From contig NZ_JACHWJ010000004.1 in NCBI RefSeq assembly GCF_014191305.1, positions 124,001 through 188,000 of the forward strand: a stretch of DNA of 64,000 nucleotides. Direction: 5' to 3'. A model generated the notes under the pieces. That model was not told where the DNA came from. It made no database searches and was given only the letters and a program-made list of their open reading frames with translations. The translations under genes were made by a program, and so were the position numbers. Source of the stretch: Pseudoclavibacter helvolus (GTDB taxonomy: Bacteria; Actinomycetota; Actinomycetes; Actinomycetales; Microbacteriaceae). Below, piece by piece: positions 8,939 to 18,719 of this stretch; position 1 is the first letter of the stretch, and every line of letters begins with the position of its first letter.

Positions 8939-10361
8939 GGCTCTTCGCAGATGAGGGTGTAGTCAGGATGCGCGCGGCGATTGGTGGATAGGGGTCGAGG
9001 TCTTCCAGGATGGAAGTTCCTACGCTGTCCACCGGAAAGACCTCGACGTGTTCCACGCTACCTTTGCCGCGCCCGATCTGACTACCTTCTGTCGCCTTGA
9101 CGAGCTCGGCCTGCAAGCTGTCGGGCAGCGCCTGGAGCCGGATCGGGCGGTGATCGAGTGCCGGGCCGTTGAGGCTGATCCGTGGTGTCGGGGGTGCGGC
9201 GCCGAGGGCGTCATTCGGGATACGGTGATTCGTCGTCTTGCGCATGAGCCGTTCGGTCACCGGCCCACGACGCTGCAGGTTCGGGTTCGTCGATACCGGT
9301 GTGATCATTGCAAGCGCACCTGGCGGCAGGACATGTCGAAGGCATCGTCGCCGCGGACGAAGATCTCCCGAAGCGGGGTGCGGTGGGCGTTGGAAGCTCT
9401 CGTGGTCGACCATCTCACCGTCTCTCGTGCCGCCGCCGGGCTTGGGGTGTCCTGGCATACCGCGAACAGCGCGATCCTCGCCGAAGGCAAGCGACGTCTA
9501 ATCGATGACCCTCACCGTTTCGACGGCGTGAGCACCATCGGTGTCGACGAGCATGTCTGGCGTCACACGCGCAAGGGCGACAAATACGTCACGGTCATCA
9601 TCGACCTCACCCCCGTGCGGGACAAGACCGGCCCCGCGCGACTGCTGGACATGGTCGAGGGACGCTCGAAGGCAGTGTTCAAGCAGTGGCTCGCGCAGCG
9701 GCCGAAACAGTGGCGAGATCGGATCGAGGTCGTCGCGATGGACGGGTTCAGCGGCTTCAAGACCGCCGCCGCCGAAGAGCTGCCCGACGCGGTCCCCGTG
9801 ATGGATCCGTTCCACGTCGTCCGCCTCGCCGGCGACGGGCTGGATCGGTGCCGGCAACGCGTTCAGCAGGCCACGCTCGGGCATCGAGGCCGTTCGGGCG
9901 ACCCGCTCTACAAGGCCCGCCGCACCCTGCACACCGGCGACAGCCTCCTCACCGACAAGCAACGCGCACGCCTTCAAGCACTATTCACCGGTGATGATCA
10001 TGTTGAGGTTGAAGCGACCTGGGGAATCTACCAGCGCATCGTTGCCGCCTATCGTGAACCGGACAAGACCAAGGGCAAGCAGATGATGCAGGCCGTCATC
10101 GACGCCGTCACCAGCGGTGTTCCCACCGCGCTGATCGAGATCCGTCGCCTCGGCCGAACGTTGAAACAGCGCGCCGCTGACGTGCTCGCTTACTTCGACC
10201 GCCCCGGCACCAGCAACGGCCCCACGGAGGCGATCAACGGCCGCCTCGAACACCTCAGAGGCTCAGCGCTCGGCTTCCGAAACCTGACGAACTATGTTGC
10301 CAGATCGCTACTCGAAGCCGGAGGATTCAGATCCCACCTACACCCTCGATTGCGATGAGCC
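8939..10361 (+). mobile_element. ISL3-family insertion sequence, complete
   Basis: 1423 bp. Terminal inverted repeats at 8939-8962 and 10338-10361 (24 bp each) match at 20 of 24 positions by my reading. Both ends begin GGCTC and share GAGGGTGTAG. An 8-bp target duplication AGATTAGG flanks the element at 8931-8938 and 10362-10369. It carries one transposase gene. The end sequence, duplication length and transposase type all fit ISL3. It is inserted inside a glycosyltransferase gene. Confidence 0.95.
9048..10358 (+). CDS. ISL3-family transposase
   Basis: 436 residues, GTG start. The N-terminal zinc ribbon has C47-x2-C50 and C85-x2-C88, followed by a helix-turn-helix segment (about 122-145, HLTVSRAAAGLGVSWHT). 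Candidate catalytic acids are D167 in GVDEHVW, D232 in AMDGFSGF and E394 in GPTEAING, which match the ISL3 DDE pattern. The C-terminal GLGFRN-like block reads SALGFRNLTNY. The frame is uninterrupted and the element ends are intact, so it may be active. Confidence 0.95.
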   Translation: MFHATFAAPDLTTFCRLDELGLQAVGQRLEPDRAVIECRAVEADPWCRGCGAEGVIRDTVIRRLAHEPFGHRPTTLQVRVRRYRCDHCKRTWRQDMSKASSPRTKISRSGVRWALEALVVDHLTVSRAAAGLGVSWHTANSAILAEGKRRLIDDPHRFDGVSTIGVDEHVWRHTRKGDKYVTVIIDLTPVRDKTGPARLLDMVEGRSKAVFKQWLAQRPKQWRDRIEVVAMDGFSGFKTAAAEELPDAVPVMDPFHVVRLAGDGLDRCRQRVQQATLGHRGRSGDPLYKARRTLHTGDSLLTDKQRARLQALFTGDDHVEVEATWGIYQRIVAAYREPDKTKGKQMMQAVIDAVTSGVPTALIEIRRLGRTLKQRAADVLAYFDRPGTSNGPTEAINGRLEHLRGSALGFRNLTNYVARSLLEAGGFRSHLHPRLR

Positions 10362-11006
10362 AGATTAGGCGCGCGCGTCCTGCGAACCGAGAATCGCGGC
10401 GTCGCCGCCGCCCGGAACGCAGGGATCGCCGCCGGACGTGACGACGGCGACTACATACTGCCCTTGGACGCAGATGACCGACTCGAACCCGGCTCTGTCG
10501 CGCTGGCCGCCGCAGTCCTCGACGAGGACTCGAGAGTCGGCGTTGTTGCTGGCGCTCAACGCCTGATCGGGGCCCGATCCGGAGAGAACCCGTGCGCGTA
10601 CAACGGCATCGACTCGATGCTGAAGGCCACCACGATCCCGAACATCTCCATGTTTCGCAGGCAGGACTGGGATGCGGCTGGCGGCTACCCCGAGCAGCTC
10701 AAGCTCGGCGAGGACTGGGCGTTCTGGATGCGCATCCTGAAACTGGGTCGTGAAGTGAAAGTGCTCCCACAGGTGCTCCACGAGTACCGAATCTCGGCGG
10801 CGCAGACCACGGCGAAGTTCGATCCGATCAACTTCGCACTCGCTCAGAATCTCGTTCTCCAGGAGAATCTTGAGCTCTACGCCAAGCATCCAGAATCGCT
10901 GGCGGCGGATCTCGTCGACGCGCGAATGCTGCTAGCGCACTATCGGGAAAACTATCGCCTCGTGGACCTGACAAAGAAGCGAGTCGCCAAGCTACTGCGG
11001 CGGTAG

Positions 11007-11876
11007 CTAGCTGCGTCGAAGGTTCTCAGCAAGGTGCCCGGCGCGAACGAAGATCAATCGAACTGCCGCGGTTGAACCGTAAGCCCGATACGTCCTCAAG
11101 AAGTCGCGCGGTACGGTCACCACATCAAGCAGTGAAGCGCGCACGCCCAGGAATTGCCCGCAGATCTCGGGATGCTTCCGCCAGATCATGACCTCGCAGC
11201 GCCCGCTCTGGTAGAGCTTGCGGATCTTTGTCGTGAGCCGCGTCGTGGGACGAAAATAGACCATTTGTTCCGGCGCGAACCCTGCCTTCGCTCCCGCCTG
11301 GTGCAGGCGGATCGCGAACTCCAGGTCTTCGCCACCGTACGGAGGTAGGTCCTCGTCGAAGCCGCCAACCGCCTCGAGCACTGTGCGCCGCACGGCCATG
11401 TTGCAGCCAGTCACCTGCCCACCGCGAGACGTTTCCGTATAGGAGCTATAGGGGAGCTCAGCCGCGGATGGGTCGAAAGGGTCCGCGAGGAGCCGCAGTG
11501 GGCCTCCGGATGCTTCGTGGAGATCCAGCGCCTTGACGATCCCCGCGATCCAAGTTGGGCCGACGCGATCATCCGCGTCGCAGAAGCCGATCTTGTTCCC
11601 CGCGGCCTGGGCGACGCCGGTGTTTCGTGCATGCGAGATGCCCTTGCGAGAGCTCGCATCCACAAGCCGCAGGAGCACGGGAAAATCCGACACCCTCGAC
11701 TCGACGTGCACCTTGGTGCCGTCGGTGGATCCGTTGTCCACAACGATCACTTCCCAGGCCGCCGAAGTCTGCTGAGCGGCCAACGCGTCGAGCTGGTGCT
11801 CCAACTCCGGCATTCCATTGAGGACAGGGATGACGACGGAGACATCAATGTGGGTGTGTTCTGACTCTGTAGGCAT
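11007..11876 (-). CDS. Family 2 glycosyltransferase
   Basis: 289 residues from the ATG at 11874-11876; a TTG five codons upstream is an alternative. The GT-A fold shows VVIPVLNGMPEL, IVVDNGSTDGT, GISHARNTG and FCDADDRVG (DxD). GGFDEDLPPYGGEDLEF carries the ED acidic motif. The C-terminal 60 residues are basic with amphipathic helices and may sit at the membrane. The stop abuts the end of the convergent, IS-interrupted GT2 gene. It is probably part of the same glycan pathway; donor and acceptor cannot be told. Confidence 0.88.
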   Translation of the reverse strand: MPTESEHTHIDVSVVIPVLNGMPELEHQLDALAAQQTSAAWEVIVVDNGSTDGTKVHVESRVSDFPVLLRLVDASSRKGISHARNTGVAQAAGNKIGFCDADDRVGPTWIAGIVKALDLHEASGGPLRLLADPFDPSAAELPYSSYTETSRGGQVTGCNMAVRRTVLEAVGGFDEDLPPYGGEDLEFAIRLHQAGAKAGFAPEQMVYFRPTTRLTTKIRKLYQSGRCEVMIWRKHPEICGQFLGVRASLLDVVTVPRDFLRTYRAYGSTAAVRLIFVRAGHLAENLRRS

Positions 11877-12052
11877 GTGTGTAGCGTTCAATCTTTTCGT
11901 TCGCGGAACAGCTCGCGGCTAGACCTAGACAGATCGCCTGCTGAGACGGACTCGCCACCTCGTCCCCGTGAGCTGCGATTCTACGGATATGTTGCACCTT
12001 GTATTTCCGCACAATTCACCCGGGGCTTGGGGGCGCGTGGCCAACAGCATGT

Positions 12053-13111
12053 TCAACGGGAGGCTTCGAGTTTGCGGTCGCGCCATCGAGCCAGCCCGCG
12101 TCGCCACGATCGACTCATGCGGTCCTCCGCGAGGGCATGGAGCCCCCAGGCGAAAAGCGTGACGATCAGGGCCGCGCCTACCATCGCGAGGTCGCGACCG
12201 AGGAAAGGCCGGAGGAGATCGATAGCGGCGTATCCCACCACCACATGCAGGATGTACAGCGAATAGCTGATCTTGCCGAGCCAGAGGAGGGGCTTGATCC
12301 GTAGGACTCGGGTGGACTTCCTCAGTGCCACAAGACCGAACAACAGGACGATGCCCGCGACGACAACTGCGTTGAGCAGCGAGTGCAGTAGGAAGGTGTT
12401 GAGGACGGCGACGATCGCCGCCCCAACTGCCAGCCACTCGAACTTCTGGTTGCGGCGAGACATGAAGAGGAGCATTCCGAGGCAGAAGAGCGGCCCGTAT
12501 TCGGACAGCGCAACGTTCACCATCACCCGAACGATCGTCGGTGCGAGCCCGATATCGACGCCGGGTGCCATGGCCTCGGCGATACCGGCTGTGGCGCCCG
12601 CAAAAACGAGCCAGGCTGCGACCAGCCATCTGAGGAGGCGGTCGGTCAGGTGGCACTTGGTGAGCCACAGGATGAGGAACACGATCACGTAGAACTGCAT
12701 CTCCACCGCGAGCGTCCAGAACGCGCCGTTCACGTCGGGCACAAGCAGCAGCCGCTGGACCATGGTGAAGTTCAGCAGCAACTCGAGCGGCGTCAACTGG
12801 GTGCCAGGCACCTGGGCGAGCGAACCCACCACGATGGAGACGATCACCGCGATCCAGTAAGCGGGGTAGAGGCGCGTGAAGCGTGAGATGGCGAAGTCGG
12901 ATGCTCGCTTGGAGCGCTCTGCGCTCATGAGGATCACGAATCCGCTGATGATGAAGAACAGCTGCACGCCGAAGCCACCGTGCGGAAAGTCGATGGACGC
13001 CGTGGGGGCGTCCGGGTAGAGCATCGTGAAAGTCGTCGTGAAGTGCCCGACGATCACGGCAACTGCGGCGAGGCCGCGTAGTCCGTCCAGCTCGGTGAAA
13101 CGACGTGACAA
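12053..13111 (-). CDS. OafA/YrhL-type membrane O-acyltransferase (acyltransferase family 3)
   Basis: 352 residues with about ten hydrophobic segments. The N-terminus FTELDGLRGLAAVAVIVGHF holds the catalytic His block. GVQLFFIISGFVI and RFTRLYPAYW follow, then GAFWTLAVEMQFY (acidic motif). SYSLYILHVVVGY occurs near the C-terminus. This one belongs to the classical DGLRG-containing branch and differs from the two paralogues at 7604 and 15022. The start is a TTG at 13109-13111 with GGGAG about 10 bases upstream. Likely role: O-acylation of a surface sugar. Confidence 0.88.
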   Translation of the reverse strand: MSRRFTELDGLRGLAAVAVIVGHFTTTFTMLYPDAPTASIDFPHGGFGVQLFFIISGFVILMSAERSKRASDFAISRFTRLYPAYWIAVIVSIVVGSLAQVPGTQLTPLELLLNFTMVQRLLLVPDVNGAFWTLAVEMQFYVIVFLILWLTKCHLTDRLLRWLVAAWLVFAGATAGIAEAMAPGVDIGLAPTIVRVMVNVALSEYGPLFCLGMLLFMSRRNQKFEWLAVGAAIVAVLNTFLLHSLLNAVVVAGIVLLFGLVALRKSTRVLRIKPLLWLGKISYSLYILHVVVGYAAIDLLRPFLGRDLAMVGAALIVTLFAWGLHALAEDRMSRSWRRGLARWRDRKLEASR

Positions 13112-13359
13112 GTAAATGCTCCCGAATGAGCACCGGGATCAGGGTCTCACCGGCGGAGTGATGTGAGCACTAAGGCTACCCCGATCCCTCAGCCGTGGAA
13201 GAGGAGCTCAACTACGCCCTGTTACCAAGAGCGCCCAGGCATAGAAGAACCCTTGGGGCGTCGGTGGGAGCATCCTCCACAGATACGCGCCCGGCTACCC
13301 CGGCTAGAAGCGGTTTATCCTGAACGATTTTCCTTGGGTGATGACAGAGCGGGCCCCGG

Positions 13360-14868
13360 TCAATTGGAGCGGACGCTGACCGCCGGGCGATCTGAAGCAG
13401 GCGTGGCGGGCTCAAATGGGTCGAGCTGCCGCGCTGCTTCGAAACGCGTCGCGTAGACAGTGACCGCGCCGATCGCGGCCGCGAGGACGAGCGCGAACCC
13501 CTCGTTCAGGAGGTAGACGGCTTGAGGGTTTTTCGCAGCCAGGGCCAGTGTCAGGACGACCGCCAGCGTGGGGACTTTGATGCGGGGACCTATAGGCGCG
13601 AGAGCAAGCGGCACAAGGATCCACACCGCGTACCAAGGCCGGAACGCCGGACCCATGATGAGGACCGCGATCAGGAACACCGTTAACATGGTCGCGGGCT
13701 GCGTCACTCGAGCGAGGAAGAGGACTAGAGCCGTGGCGACGACCGCGAAGGCGAGGGCGATCGTGTCGAAGTTCGCCCCGATGAAGGAACTGCTGAAACG
13801 TTCCCCGAGTGCGGTCTCGAGCGCGATGCGCATCACTTGAAGGGGAGCGCTCGAACGATACCCGGGGGAGCCCGTCGCGCTCAGGAACTCGCGTCCGACG
13901 CCCGACAAAGGGCCGACAAACGCCAGGCCAGCGATCGCGAGGATCGCCACGGTGAAACCAGCGAGGTAGTCCTTCGCGGGGCGCTTGAAGAAATTCCCCC
14001 GCACGCCCAGCAACAACCCGAACTGCGGGAGAAGCGCAGCAAACGCAATCGCCTGCGGCTTTACCGTTGCCGCCAAGGCCAACAGTATTCCGGCACAGGC
14101 AACCTGCACCAACAGCGGATGGTTTCGGAGCTTCACGGCAGCCCAAATGGATGCGACAGCCAGCCCCAGCGCGAGCGCGTCGTTGTGGGCCGCCCCACAG
14201 AGCTCGAGAATCGTGACGGGATTCAAGATGACAAACCCGAACAACGCGGGAGAACTCACGCCGACCGCACGGGCGATCGTCGGCAGACAGAGACCGGCGA
14301 TGACGACACCGAGGACCGCCGGAACATGCATGAGCAGGAGGCTGAGCGCCGGATCAGCTCCCGCGATGAGCACTATTGCTGCGGAAATGAGCAGAGCGCC
14401 CGCCGGGTAGCCGACGGTTGTGCCCTCCCAAGCGCCGGTCCAACCCGCGAAGGGTCCAGGTAGCGAGGCTGCGGGAGTCACTGTCGGATCCGCGCCCTGC
14501 AGCACCACCCATCCCTGTTCCACGTAGTTAAAGAGGTCACCTGTCAGCGCAAGAAGTTGCGGCAGAGTCCAGGCAATGAAGGCGACCCAGTGCCTGCGGA
14601 GCGTGGCGCCGCGCAAGATGAGGAGCCAGCAGGCGACCAGAACAACCACGCCCCAGATCCGCAGGTTGTAGGTGAGCTGCACACCGGTGTTCCCCTGCGC
14701 GCGCTCGATCCACTGGCCCAAGGGCAGCATCGATGGAACTCTGGCCGCTTCGACCACGGAAACGAGTGCAAGCAGAAGCGAAGCAGCCGCGCCGAGGAGG
14801 ATCACGACGACCGGCAGCCAGGATGCACGACGGGTCCGAGATACGGGGACAGAATGACATTCAGTCAC
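13360..14868 (-). CDS. GT-C membrane mannosyltransferase-like protein (MptA/MptB or DUF2029 type)
   Basis: 502 residues from the GTG at 14866-14868, with GGAG upstream. The open frame continues to 15114 but would overlap the divergent acyltransferase, so I reject that extension. There are at least ten hydrophobic segments. The stretch LFNYVEQGWVVLQGADP followed by VGYPAGALLI matches the first periplasmic region of polyprenol-phosphomannose-dependent alpha-1,6-mannosyltransferases, in which the catalytic acid lies early (here the D of LTGDLFNY). PAFRPWYAVW near residue 430 is also typical. It probably adds mannose or a similar sugar outside the membrane to lipoglycan or wall polysaccharide. 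The exact substrate is inference. Confidence 0.75.
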   Translation of the reverse strand: MTECHSVPVSRTRRASWLPVVVILLGAAASLLLALVSVVEAARVPSMLPLGQWIERAQGNTGVQLTYNLRIWGVVVLVACWLLILRGATLRRHWVAFIAWTLPQLLALTGDLFNYVEQGWVVLQGADPTVTPAASLPGPFAGWTGAWEGTTVGYPAGALLISAAIVLIAGADPALSLLLMHVPAVLGVVIAGLCLPTIARAVGVSSPALFGFVILNPVTILELCGAAHNDALALGLAVASIWAAVKLRNHPLLVQVACAGILLALAATVKPQAIAFAALLPQFGLLLGVRGNFFKRPAKDYLAGFTVAILAIAGLAFVGPLSGVGREFLSATGSPGYRSSAPLQVMRIALETALGERFSSSFIGANFDTIALAFAVVATALVLFLARVTQPATMLTVFLIAVLIMGPAFRPWYAVWILVPLALAPIGPRIKVPTLAVVLTLALAAKNPQAVYLLNEGFALVLAAAIGAVTVYATRFEAARQLDPFEPATPASDRPAVSVRSN

Positions 14869-15021
14869 GGCTCGGCTCCAAGCGGCGGGGGCGGTGGGTG
14901 GCAGATCGGGACCGAGCGTAGTTCCCACGCGGTGCCGTGTCGAAAATCCCCGATGTTCCCCGGGGTAAGGGGAAGCGCCGGTCGCGCGTCCCGGATTGGT
15001 GTCACCGCTAGGCTCGCGCCC

Positions 15022-16116
15022 GTGCCACCCACTCTCCGCGTAGCGCTCTCCACGCGCGACAATTCGCTCAACTTCCTGCGCCTGTGCCTCGCGGCTGCCG
15101 TGATCCTCGGCCATGCGTGGACGATCGGTGGGTTCGAGGACAGCCCGTTCCCGGAGCTCGGCACCTGGGCTGTCAACGGGTTCTTCGCGATCTCGGGGTA
15201 CCTCATCGCAGGCTCCCGGAGGCGCACCGCGCTGCCCGGCTTCCTGTGGCGAAGAGCGCTGCGCATCCTGCCCGCGTTCTGGGCGTGCCTGATCGTCACG
15301 GCCTTCATCGTTGCTCCGATCGCGGCGGCCTGGACGGGGGAGCGGTACGAGCTCGGCAGTGCCGTCAGCTACGTCATCTCCAACTTCGCACTCTCGATAC
15401 AGCAGACCGGCATCGATGCCACTCTGCAGAACGTGCCCCTCGAGGACATCTGGAACGGCTCACTGTGGACCCTGGTCTACGAGTTCGCCGCCTACGTCTT
15501 CGCAGCGCTCATACTGACGGTTCCGTTGCTGCGGAAGCATGCGGTCTGGGCCCTTGCGGCCCTGCTCATCGTTGTGATCGCGCTCCAACCCATCGCGCTC
15601 GGCCCCCTCGCCGTCACGCAACTCGTCGCGATCAACGTTCTACGCCTTGGCGTCTTCTTCCTCGCAGGGATGCTGATCTACTTCCTGTCGGACCGCATCC
15701 GCCTCACCTGGTGGCCGTTCATCGCTGCCCTGGTTTTGCTCGGTGGCCTCGCCGCGCTCGGTCGGGCCGAACACTACGGGCAGCTGCCATACGGATTCGC
15801 TCTCCTCTGGCTCGGTGCACGCATGCGAATCCCAATCGGGCGAGACAACGACATCTCCTACGGTCTGTACATCTGGGCGTGGCCGGTGCAGCAGCTCCTT
15901 GTCCTTGCCGGCGCCCAGGCGCTTGGGCCGTGGTTGAGCGCCCTGCTCGCACTCGCCTGCACGCTCCCGCTCGCGTGGCTGTCCTGGAAGGGCGTCGAGG
16001 AGCCGGCCATGCGACTCAGGCATTTGGTTCCGGGCCGGGCTTCCTCTCGAGTAACGCCGCAAAGTTCGAGCCCGACCGCGCAACCAGCTACTTCTGTGGA
16101 CGATACGACGCTCTGA
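15022..16116 (+). CDS. OafA/YrhL-type membrane O-acyltransferase (paralogue of the 7604 gene)
   Basis: 364 residues from the GTG at 15022; the open frame upstream has no support and overlaps the divergent gene. Motifs: STRDNSLNFLRL, AAVILGHAWTIGGFE (catalytic His), WAVNGFFAISGYLIAGS, RRALRILPAFW, IWNGSLWTLVYEF and YGLYIWAWPVQQLL. Each has a close counterpart in the gene at 7604-8653. It closes the glycan locus and is divergent from the GT-C gene, with a 150-bp shared promoter region. The last 30 residues are a Ser/Pro/Thr-rich tail. Confidence 0.9.
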   Translation: MPPTLRVALSTRDNSLNFLRLCLAAAVILGHAWTIGGFEDSPFPELGTWAVNGFFAISGYLIAGSRRRTALPGFLWRRALRILPAFWACLIVTAFIVAPIAAAWTGERYELGSAVSYVISNFALSIQQTGIDATLQNVPLEDIWNGSLWTLVYEFAAYVFAALILTVPLLRKHAVWALAALLIVVIALQPIALGPLAVTQLVAINVLRLGVFFLAGMLIYFLSDRIRLTWWPFIAALVLLGGLAALGRAEHYGQLPYGFALLWLGARMRIPIGRDNDISYGLYIWAWPVQQLLVLAGAQALGPWLSALLALACTLPLAWLSWKGVEEPAMRLRHLVPGRASSRVTPQSSSPTAQPATSVDDTTL

Positions 16117-16211
16117 GGTACCGCGAGCCACGACAGGTGGCAGGTAAGCGCGGAGATGCTGCTGGCATCAGCCTGTGCCCTGTAGTCGGCGGTGCACCAC
16201 CAAGGGGAAGT

Positions 16212-17677
16212 ATGCGCAAGACCACCATCGTTGGAGCCGCATTCGCCGCCGCCGCGATCGTCAGCTTGAGCTCTGCACTGTCAGCGAGCGCTGTGACCAT
16301 GCCCGTCGAGGGCGGTCCGTTCTCGTCGATAACGACGAAGCCAGATCTGAACTGCAGTGCCGAACTCACCGGCATCGTGGATGCTCCGCAGTATCGGGCA
16401 AGCGCGAACTGCGTCACCGCGGTCGCTGACGGAACCACCCTCAACCTGCCGGCCGACGAGAGCCTCTACTGGGGCTACGAGAACGACCGCACCTGGACTC
16501 CCGTGGCGCAGACAAACACGGGCAACGGAACGTTCTTCGACCCCTACGTCGTCACCACCGTCGCCGCGGGTCCGCTGCTCGAAGTCACCCAGACGGACAC
16601 CTACGTGTCGGGCGAGTCCTCGTACGCAACGAAGATCAGTGTTCGCAACACGACCGCAGTCGCCCTCACACCGTCATCTACCGAATCATCAACTGCACGG
16701 CGGCCGAACCTTGGGATCACGCCGCATGCGGCGAAGTGGCAGCTGGCGGCCGGATCGCGGTTTGCCGCGGAGCACAGGGCGTTGCGACAGGTCCATGGGG
16801 GCAAGACATGACGCCGGGCGAAGAGATATTGCAACTCATCTCGCTCACCCCCGGCGGCACCTACGGCGTCGGAATGCGCAGAGATGTTCTGCTCGGCCTG
16901 GATGAGCCCAACCCCGAACCGTTCAGCGGTGGCGAGCACTCGAACTGGCAGCCGATCGACACCATCATGGCGGCAAGCTGGCAGCTCGACCTCGAGCCAG
17001 GTGCCTCATCGACGATCAAGCTTCAGACGCATTACTCCGCCGCCGGAGAACAAGCCGTCCCTGTCACCCTCACCTCGTCCGAAGGCGGCGACGGAGAGAG
17101 TACGGTCACGGCATCCTTCGGGACAGAGGATGCGCCGGCCGCGGTCTCGGGAGGGCCGCGCATCACGCTCCCGGCCGGCACCAGCTACGTCGAGGGTTCG
17201 TCCACGATCGGCGAACCGATGGTGATCGGCGATGTCCTGATGTTCACGGCCCCCATCGGAACCACAGACACGAGCTTCTCGTTCCGGGTCGCGGGCGGCG
17301 AAGCCGGAGTCGTCGGCGACCTAGAGCTCGTCGGTTCGACAGCAGACGGTGTTGACTACGTGCAGACCACGCTGCCGATCGAGATCGCGCCGTTCACGCC
17401 GGAACCAAGCCCGACTCCAACACCGATGTTGGCGCCGACCTCGACGCCGACCGCCTCCGTATCGGCATCACCGACTGCGACTGCAACCACTTCCGCAACT
17501 GCAAGCGCCTCGGCAACCACTACCCCCGCATCAACGCCACCGTCAGGCGCGCTCGCCACGACCGGCGTTGACAGCAACCTTGCGCCGCTCGGTATCGGCG
17601 CTGGTGTGATTGTGCTCCTGGGCGCGGGACTCGCCATGCTCGCCCTACGCCGCCGCTCGAAGAACGACGCGAGGTAG
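16212..17677 (+). pseudogene. LAxTG wall-anchored exported protein with a frameshift
   Basis: The N-terminus MRKTTIVGAAFAAAAIVSL with ASA before residue 28 is a normal Sec signal peptide. The C-terminus has a Pro/Thr/Ser-rich stalk, then GALATTGVDSN, a hydrophobic helix and RRRSKNDAR, a sorting signal of the LAxTG class used by class E sortases. The N-terminal frame runs to a stop at 16811. The downstream frame (VIYRIINCTAAEPWD, continuing to 17677) fits only if one base is missing near 16671-16674. A GG reduced to G at VALTP/VIYR would explain it. Corrected length is about 488 residues. The middle (PRITLPAGTSYV and other beta-rich stretches) is unrecognised. It is either a sequencing error or a true inactivation. 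Confidence 0.75.
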
Positions 17678-17746
17678 GCACGCCCAAAGCGAGTCGATGA
17701 GCCGGCGTGCCCACACCTGACAGATGAGAGCCCGCCGGTTTCGTCG

Positions 17747-18436
17747 TCAGAAGAAGATGTCGAGCGTCAGGCGCATCGCTTCTTCCGTCAGCACCGCGGC
17801 GGACGACAGGCCCGCCGTGGCGATCAGCGCGCCTGGATGCGCCAGCCCGACCACGACGGAACGCAACCTCGGCTGGCCCGCGAGGAACGCATCCGGAACC
17901 CGAGAGCGAACTTTTGAGGGATGCTCGCGCCAGCCCCGCAGCTTCGACAGGAACCAGGCGCAGCGCAGCAGGAAGACGAGCCAGATCGCAAGAACGACGG
18001 GCAGCATGAGCCCCGCGAACAACTGCACCCCCGAGTAGGTGATCTCGTCTTCGCGGTTCCCGGCCATGAGCTGCAGCAGCGTGGAGAGGCTCGCGCTCAT
18101 CACCACAGAGACGGTCCAGGCCGCGAACCCCACGATGAGCGTCACGAACCGCACGAAGAAGTGGCCGAAGACGGAGTCGTGCGCGTCGAGGTGACTGCGT
18201 GGGGTGTGCAGCAAGAGGGCAACTGTCGCCGTGAGGGCTGGCAGCGACCCCACGACCATAACTGCGACCCACAGCGCCATCGGCCAGTCCGCGAGCCAGC
18301 CGACGACGGTCACGGCCCCGAAGACGACAAACCAGGCCCAGTTCCAGAGCAGCGGATGCGCCACGAGGGTCGAGGGCAAGGTCCGATTGACGGCGATGAG
18401 CAGTGGGGGAGCTGCGGCGACCCGCTGGTCATTCAT
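17747..18436 (-). CDS. Hypothetical multi-pass membrane protein
   Basis: 229 residues from the ATG at 18434-18436. Four to five hydrophobic segments are visible (WFVVFGAVTVVGWLADW, WVAVMVVGSLPALTATVAL, FVTLIVGFAAWTVSVVM, FAGLMLPVVLAIWLVFLL), then a basic cytosolic stretch and a last hydrophobic segment. I do not recognise a family. It stands alone on the minus strand, convergent with the wall-anchored protein gene. The frame continues upstream to 18583, but the added residues are Cys/Arg-rich and unlikely to be translated. Confidence 0.65.
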   Translation of the reverse strand: MNDQRVAAAPPLLIAVNRTLPSTLVAHPLLWNWAWFVVFGAVTVVGWLADWPMALWVAVMVVGSLPALTATVALLLHTPRSHLDAHDSVFGHFFVRFVTLIVGFAAWTVSVVMSASLSTLLQLMAGNREDEITYSGVQLFAGLMLPVVLAIWLVFLLRCAWFLSKLRGWREHPSKVRSRVPDAFLAGQPRLRSVVVGLAHPGALIATAGLSSAAVLTEEAMRLTLDIFF

Positions 18437-18719
18437 GCGCCCATCGTATTCGCCCGCCCGCGCAGTGCCCACTGCGGAGATTCCCTTCTCCGGACACGCG
18501 CGTTTCCGTGCATTTTCAAGTTTCCCAGGGAGATACGGGAAGCACTCTCTGCATGCCGTGAAATTGACCACCGGATAGTCCATCCCTATAGGCCCTCTCA
18601 GGCTTTGGACCGGGCAAAAGTATTAGCGTTGCGCTGTCAGAAGGCCGTCGGCGGGGGAACGCCGCGGCCCAATGCGAGGGCCCCCGGCTTTCGCTCTTAC
18701 ATCCCCTGGGTGTTAGCAA

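Larger units (their letters stand above)
8769..11006 (+). pseudogene. Family 2 glycosyltransferase gene split by an ISL3 insertion
   Basis: The two halves are 8769-8938 and 10370-11006. The first encodes MSFVTVVVPAYNPNEYL and VVVVDDGST, the start of a GT2 fold. The second resumes with RVLRTENRGVAAARNAG and ILPLDADDRL (DxD motif), then GGYPEQLKLGEDWAFW. Joining base 8938 to 10370, with one copy of the 8-bp duplication removed, gives a continuous frame of 269 codons including the stop. The insertion is therefore clean and probably recent: no other lesion is visible. The + gene ends at 11006, directly abutting the stop of the convergent GT2 gene at 11007. The intact enzyme would have transferred a sugar in the surface glycan pathway. 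Any activity is now lost unless the element excises. Confidence 0.92.

Noticed and set aside
14869-15114. Upstream extension of the GT-C mannosyltransferase-like gene
   Set aside because: It would overlap the divergent acyltransferase start and lacks conserved sequence; the GTG at 14866-14868 has a ribosome site.
17390-17560. Repeated Pro/Thr codons as a tandem repeat or CRISPR
   Set aside because: This is the low-complexity stalk of the wall-anchored protein; units are not regular.
17677-17711. Hairpin GGCACGCC / GGCGTGCC after the wall-anchored protein gene
   Set aside because: An 8-bp stem with a 19-base loop and no T-run is too weak to call a terminator.
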